From assembly GCA_047630275.1 (NCBI GenBank), contig JBLHVN010000001.1:806001-870000 (forward strand): a stretch of DNA of 64,000 nucleotides, given 5' to 3'. The position numbers were made by a program, and so were the translations under genes. This stretch comes from GCA-2720865 sp047630275 (lineage in GTDB: Bacteria > Bdellovibrionota > Bacteriovoracia > Bacteriovoracales > Bacteriovoracaceae). The notes beneath the pieces were generated by a model. The model was not told the DNA's origin. It did no database searches and was given only the letters and a program-made list of their open reading frames with translations. Below, piece after piece: positions 62,541-64,000 of the stretch (positions are counted from its first letter, which is position 1; every line of letters begins with the position of its first letter).

Positions 62541-62775
62541 AGATGAAATAACAAATCGGGTTCAAGATATCTTTAGAGACATCTTTGATGAAGAGGGTTT
62601 AGAAATTAAAGATGAAACAAATGCTGATAATATTGAGGATTGGGATTCACTCGCTCAAATAAATCTTGTGAGCTCTATTGAAAAAGACTTGAAGGTTAGG
62701 TTTGCTCTAGGGGAGATTGACACTCTTAAGAATGTTGGCGAGATGATAAACCTTATCGAAACAAAATTGAAATAG
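62533..62775 (+). CDS. Acyl carrier protein
   Basis: 80 residues from GTG 62533. D-W-D-S-L carries the Ser that receives phosphopantetheine. Acidic and helical as expected. Its place between FkbH and MaoC/SDR genes suggests a dedicated carrier for a glyceryl or short acyl unit rather than the housekeeping fatty-acid ACP. Confidence 0.9.
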   Translation: MNRDEITNRVQDIFRDIFDEEGLEIKDETNADNIEDWDSLAQINLVSSIEKDLKVRFALGEIDTLKNVGEMINLIETKLK

Positions 62776-62781
62776 GTAAAT

Positions 62782-63198
62782 ATGAATAAATTTAAATGGG
62801 ATGATATTCAAATAGATCAAGAAGAATCCTTTGAACAAGTAATTGAAGAAGAAATGCTAGCGTCGTTTGCTTCTATTAGTGGCGATCAAAACCCTCTTCA
62901 CACTGATCTAGGCTTTGCAAAAGACAATGGGCATCCTAAAAGAGTTGCCCACGGGCTTCTCACTTCTGCTTTATACTCAAGACTTGTAGGAATGAGCCTG
63001 CCCGGAAAATACGCCTTACTTCATGGCATCGATATCTCATTTAAAGCTCCTGTTTATCCTGGGGATAACCTAACTGTATCGGGGAAGGTCTTCCATAAGA
63101 CTGATGCTTATAAGCAAATGGAAATAAAAGCGAGTATCAAGAACCAAAAAGGGAAGACTGTCTCAAAAGCTTTAATCAAAGTGGGGGTATCAAAATGA
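62782..63198 (+). CDS. MaoC-like dehydratase (hotdog fold)
   Basis: 138 residues. S-G-D-Q-N-P-L-H near residue 37 is the D-x4-H hydratase dyad; V-A-H-G-L-L-T-S near 55 follows. Works as an (R)-specific enoyl-CoA/ACP hydratase or dehydratase. Overlaps the SDR gene by 4 bases. Confidence 0.88.
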   Translation: MNKFKWDDIQIDQEESFEQVIEEEMLASFASISGDQNPLHTDLGFAKDNGHPKRVAHGLLTSALYSRLVGMSLPGKYALLHGIDISFKAPVYPGDNLTVSGKVFHKTDAYKQMEIKASIKNQKGKTVSKALIKVGVSK

Positions 63199-63911
63199 GC
63201 GTAAAGGAAATACTCATTGTCGGTGCCACATCAGATATTGGGCTTCAGTTAATAAAAGACCTTCATTCAGAAAACAAAGGTATTAAGATTTGGGCCCATG
63301 GAAATAGCTCAACTCAAAAGATAGAAAAAATAAAAGAAGAGACAAAAGGAAGTATTGAAGCCATTCAATGTAACCTCGCAATTGCTGAAGAAGTTTCATC
63401 TTTTGCTAATAAAATCAAAGATCAAAATATAGATTCAGTGATCTTCTTAGCTGCCCCTCCATTTGAATATATCCGCTTCAAAGATCTTGAAATGAAAAGA
63501 GCGAGAGAGGAGTTCCAAATCCAGTATTTCAGCACCATTGAGATACTAAAAGCTGTCACTAGTTCAATGTTACAAAAGAAATCTGGAAAAATTATACTTA
63601 TGCTTTCAGAGGTAGTTCTAGGAGATTCACCCGCAGCACTTACTCATTATACTTCTGCAAAATACGCTCTTCTTGGGTTACTAAACTCCCTGTCATCGGA
63701 GTATAAGAGTAAAAACATTCAAGTAAATGCACTATCTCCAGGAATGATCGATACCCAATTTATCTCAAAACTACCTCATAAGCATGCTGAAATAGCAGCG
63801 GAAGCTTCAAAGATAAAACGGCTTCTTAATCCAGCAGATATTACACCAAGGATACTTGAATTATTAAAGGAAGATAAGTCTGGTCTCAATTTAGAAACCT
63901 TCGGGGAATAG
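63195..63911 (+). CDS. Short-chain dehydrogenase/reductase
   Basis: 238 residues. G-A-T-S-D-I-G near the start (NADP loop), L-A-A-P-P-F-E where NAG is usual, a Ser near 140 and Y-T-S-A-K (catalytic Tyr-Lys). Likely a 3-oxoacyl-ACP reductase working with the MaoC-like dehydratase on the cluster's ACP. Confidence 0.88.
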   Translation: MSVKEILIVGATSDIGLQLIKDLHSENKGIKIWAHGNSSTQKIEKIKEETKGSIEAIQCNLAIAEEVSSFANKIKDQNIDSVIFLAAPPFEYIRFKDLEMKRAREEFQIQYFSTIEILKAVTSSMLQKKSGKIILMLSEVVLGDSPAALTHYTSAKYALLGLLNSLSSEYKSKNIQVNALSPGMIDTQFISKLPHKHAEIAAEASKIKRLLNPADITPRILELLKEDKSGLNLETFGE

Positions 63912-63914
63912 TAG

Positions 63915-64000
63915 ATGCTCTTTAGTTCCTATGAATTTCTATTAGTTTTCTTACCCATCGTTGTATTTTTATATTTTAGTATCAATCATTTTATAAGCTT
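63915..64000 (+). CDS. N-terminus of an MBOAT-family O-acyltransferase, cut by the window
   Basis: 28 residues visible: F-S-S-Y-E-F-L-L-V-F-L-P-I is the opening of AlgI/DltB-like membrane-bound O-acyltransferases. It starts 4 bases after the SDR stop. Such enzymes transfer acyl groups to surface polysaccharides and often stand next to FkbH/ACP genes. Confidence 0.65.
   Translation, partial: MLFSSYEFLLVFLPIVVFLYFSINHFIS

Noticed and set aside
1..64000. Insertion sequences, prophage, CRISPR arrays or genomic-island borders
   Set aside because: No transposase, integrase, terminal inverted repeats, direct-repeat arrays or attachment-site duplications are visible; the single tRNA has no integrase next to it.

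Overview
The window is 64 kb of AT-rich, gene-dense bacterial chromosome from a Gram-negative organism. Evidence for an outer membrane is LPS heptose genes, several lipoproteins, a predicted beta-barrel protein and TatC. A complete Na+-translocating NADH:quinone reductase operon points to a marine or saline habitat. The overall gene style (V4R-histidine kinase-response regulator operon, many secreted lineage-specific papain-like proteins, Psp genes) fits a Bdellovibrionota member of the Bacteriovorax/Halobacteriovorax type, but that placement is my inference. Genes are packed tightly: many neighbours overlap by 4 bases, and convergent pairs overlap at their stop codons. I see no insertion sequence, prophage, integrase or CRISPR array.

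Layout. 1-3.5 kb: a secreted nuclease/phosphatase-fold protein (cut by the window edge), a secreted transglutaminase-elicitor-like protein and an unknown protein with a HEPN-like R-x4-H motif. 3.6-7.6 kb: SixA phosphatase, purine permease, a helical unknown and a DUF4105/Lnb-like protein. 7.7-11.3 kb: three glycosyltransferases for LPS or capsule plus a DDAH-type hydrolase. 11.3-13.4 kb: an RHH regulator divergent from a PspC-PspA operon. 13.5-15.7 kb: a lipoprotein followed by a TPR-plus-barrel protein. 15.7-24 kb: a glycosyltransferase, DUF1295 protein, FHA protein, Dtd, the first of two paralogous YiiX-like secreted proteins, RarD, a NadD-like protein and ribosomal protein S4. 24-30 kb: class IV aminotransferase and rhodanese lipoprotein, a CFI-box-CTERM surface protein, the V4R/kinase/regulator operon and BolA-Grx4. 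30-37 kb: a DinG-type helicase fused to an exonuclease, MATE transporter, methyltransferase and YchJ. 37.3-44.4 kb: nqrABCDEF-apbE-nqrM. 44.4-48.7 kb: FAD oxidoreductase, an RND transporter relic coupled to an LPG-synthase-like membrane protein, tRNA-Leu and a large lipoprotein. 48.7-51.4 kb: an isolated NuoB-NuoCD-NuoI module. 51.4-55.9 kb: a minus-strand operon (second YiiX-like paralogue, 2-hydroxyacid dehydrogenase, ureohydrolase, Aat). 56-60.6 kb: Map, BFD ferredoxin, TatC, HldD and a stand-alone FliG C-terminal domain. 60.7-64 kb: an FkbH-ACP-MaoC-SDR-MBOAT cluster running off the end.

How genes work together. The nqr operon carries everything for a covalently flavinylated Na+ pump: the subunits, the FMN transferase ApbE and the maturation factor NqrM. 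The heptosyltransferase and HldD serve LPS inner core assembly. PspC and PspA form an envelope-stress unit. The most unusual item is the three-gene complex-I-like module. It keeps the iron-sulfur ligands but lacks the NADH and membrane modules. Its large subunit has lost both the [NiFe] cysteines and, by eye, the conserved quinone-site His and Tyr motifs, so its electron partner is unknown. A second lead is the pair of YiiX-like paralogues 34 kb apart, which share a 37-base bipartite element upstream of their starts.
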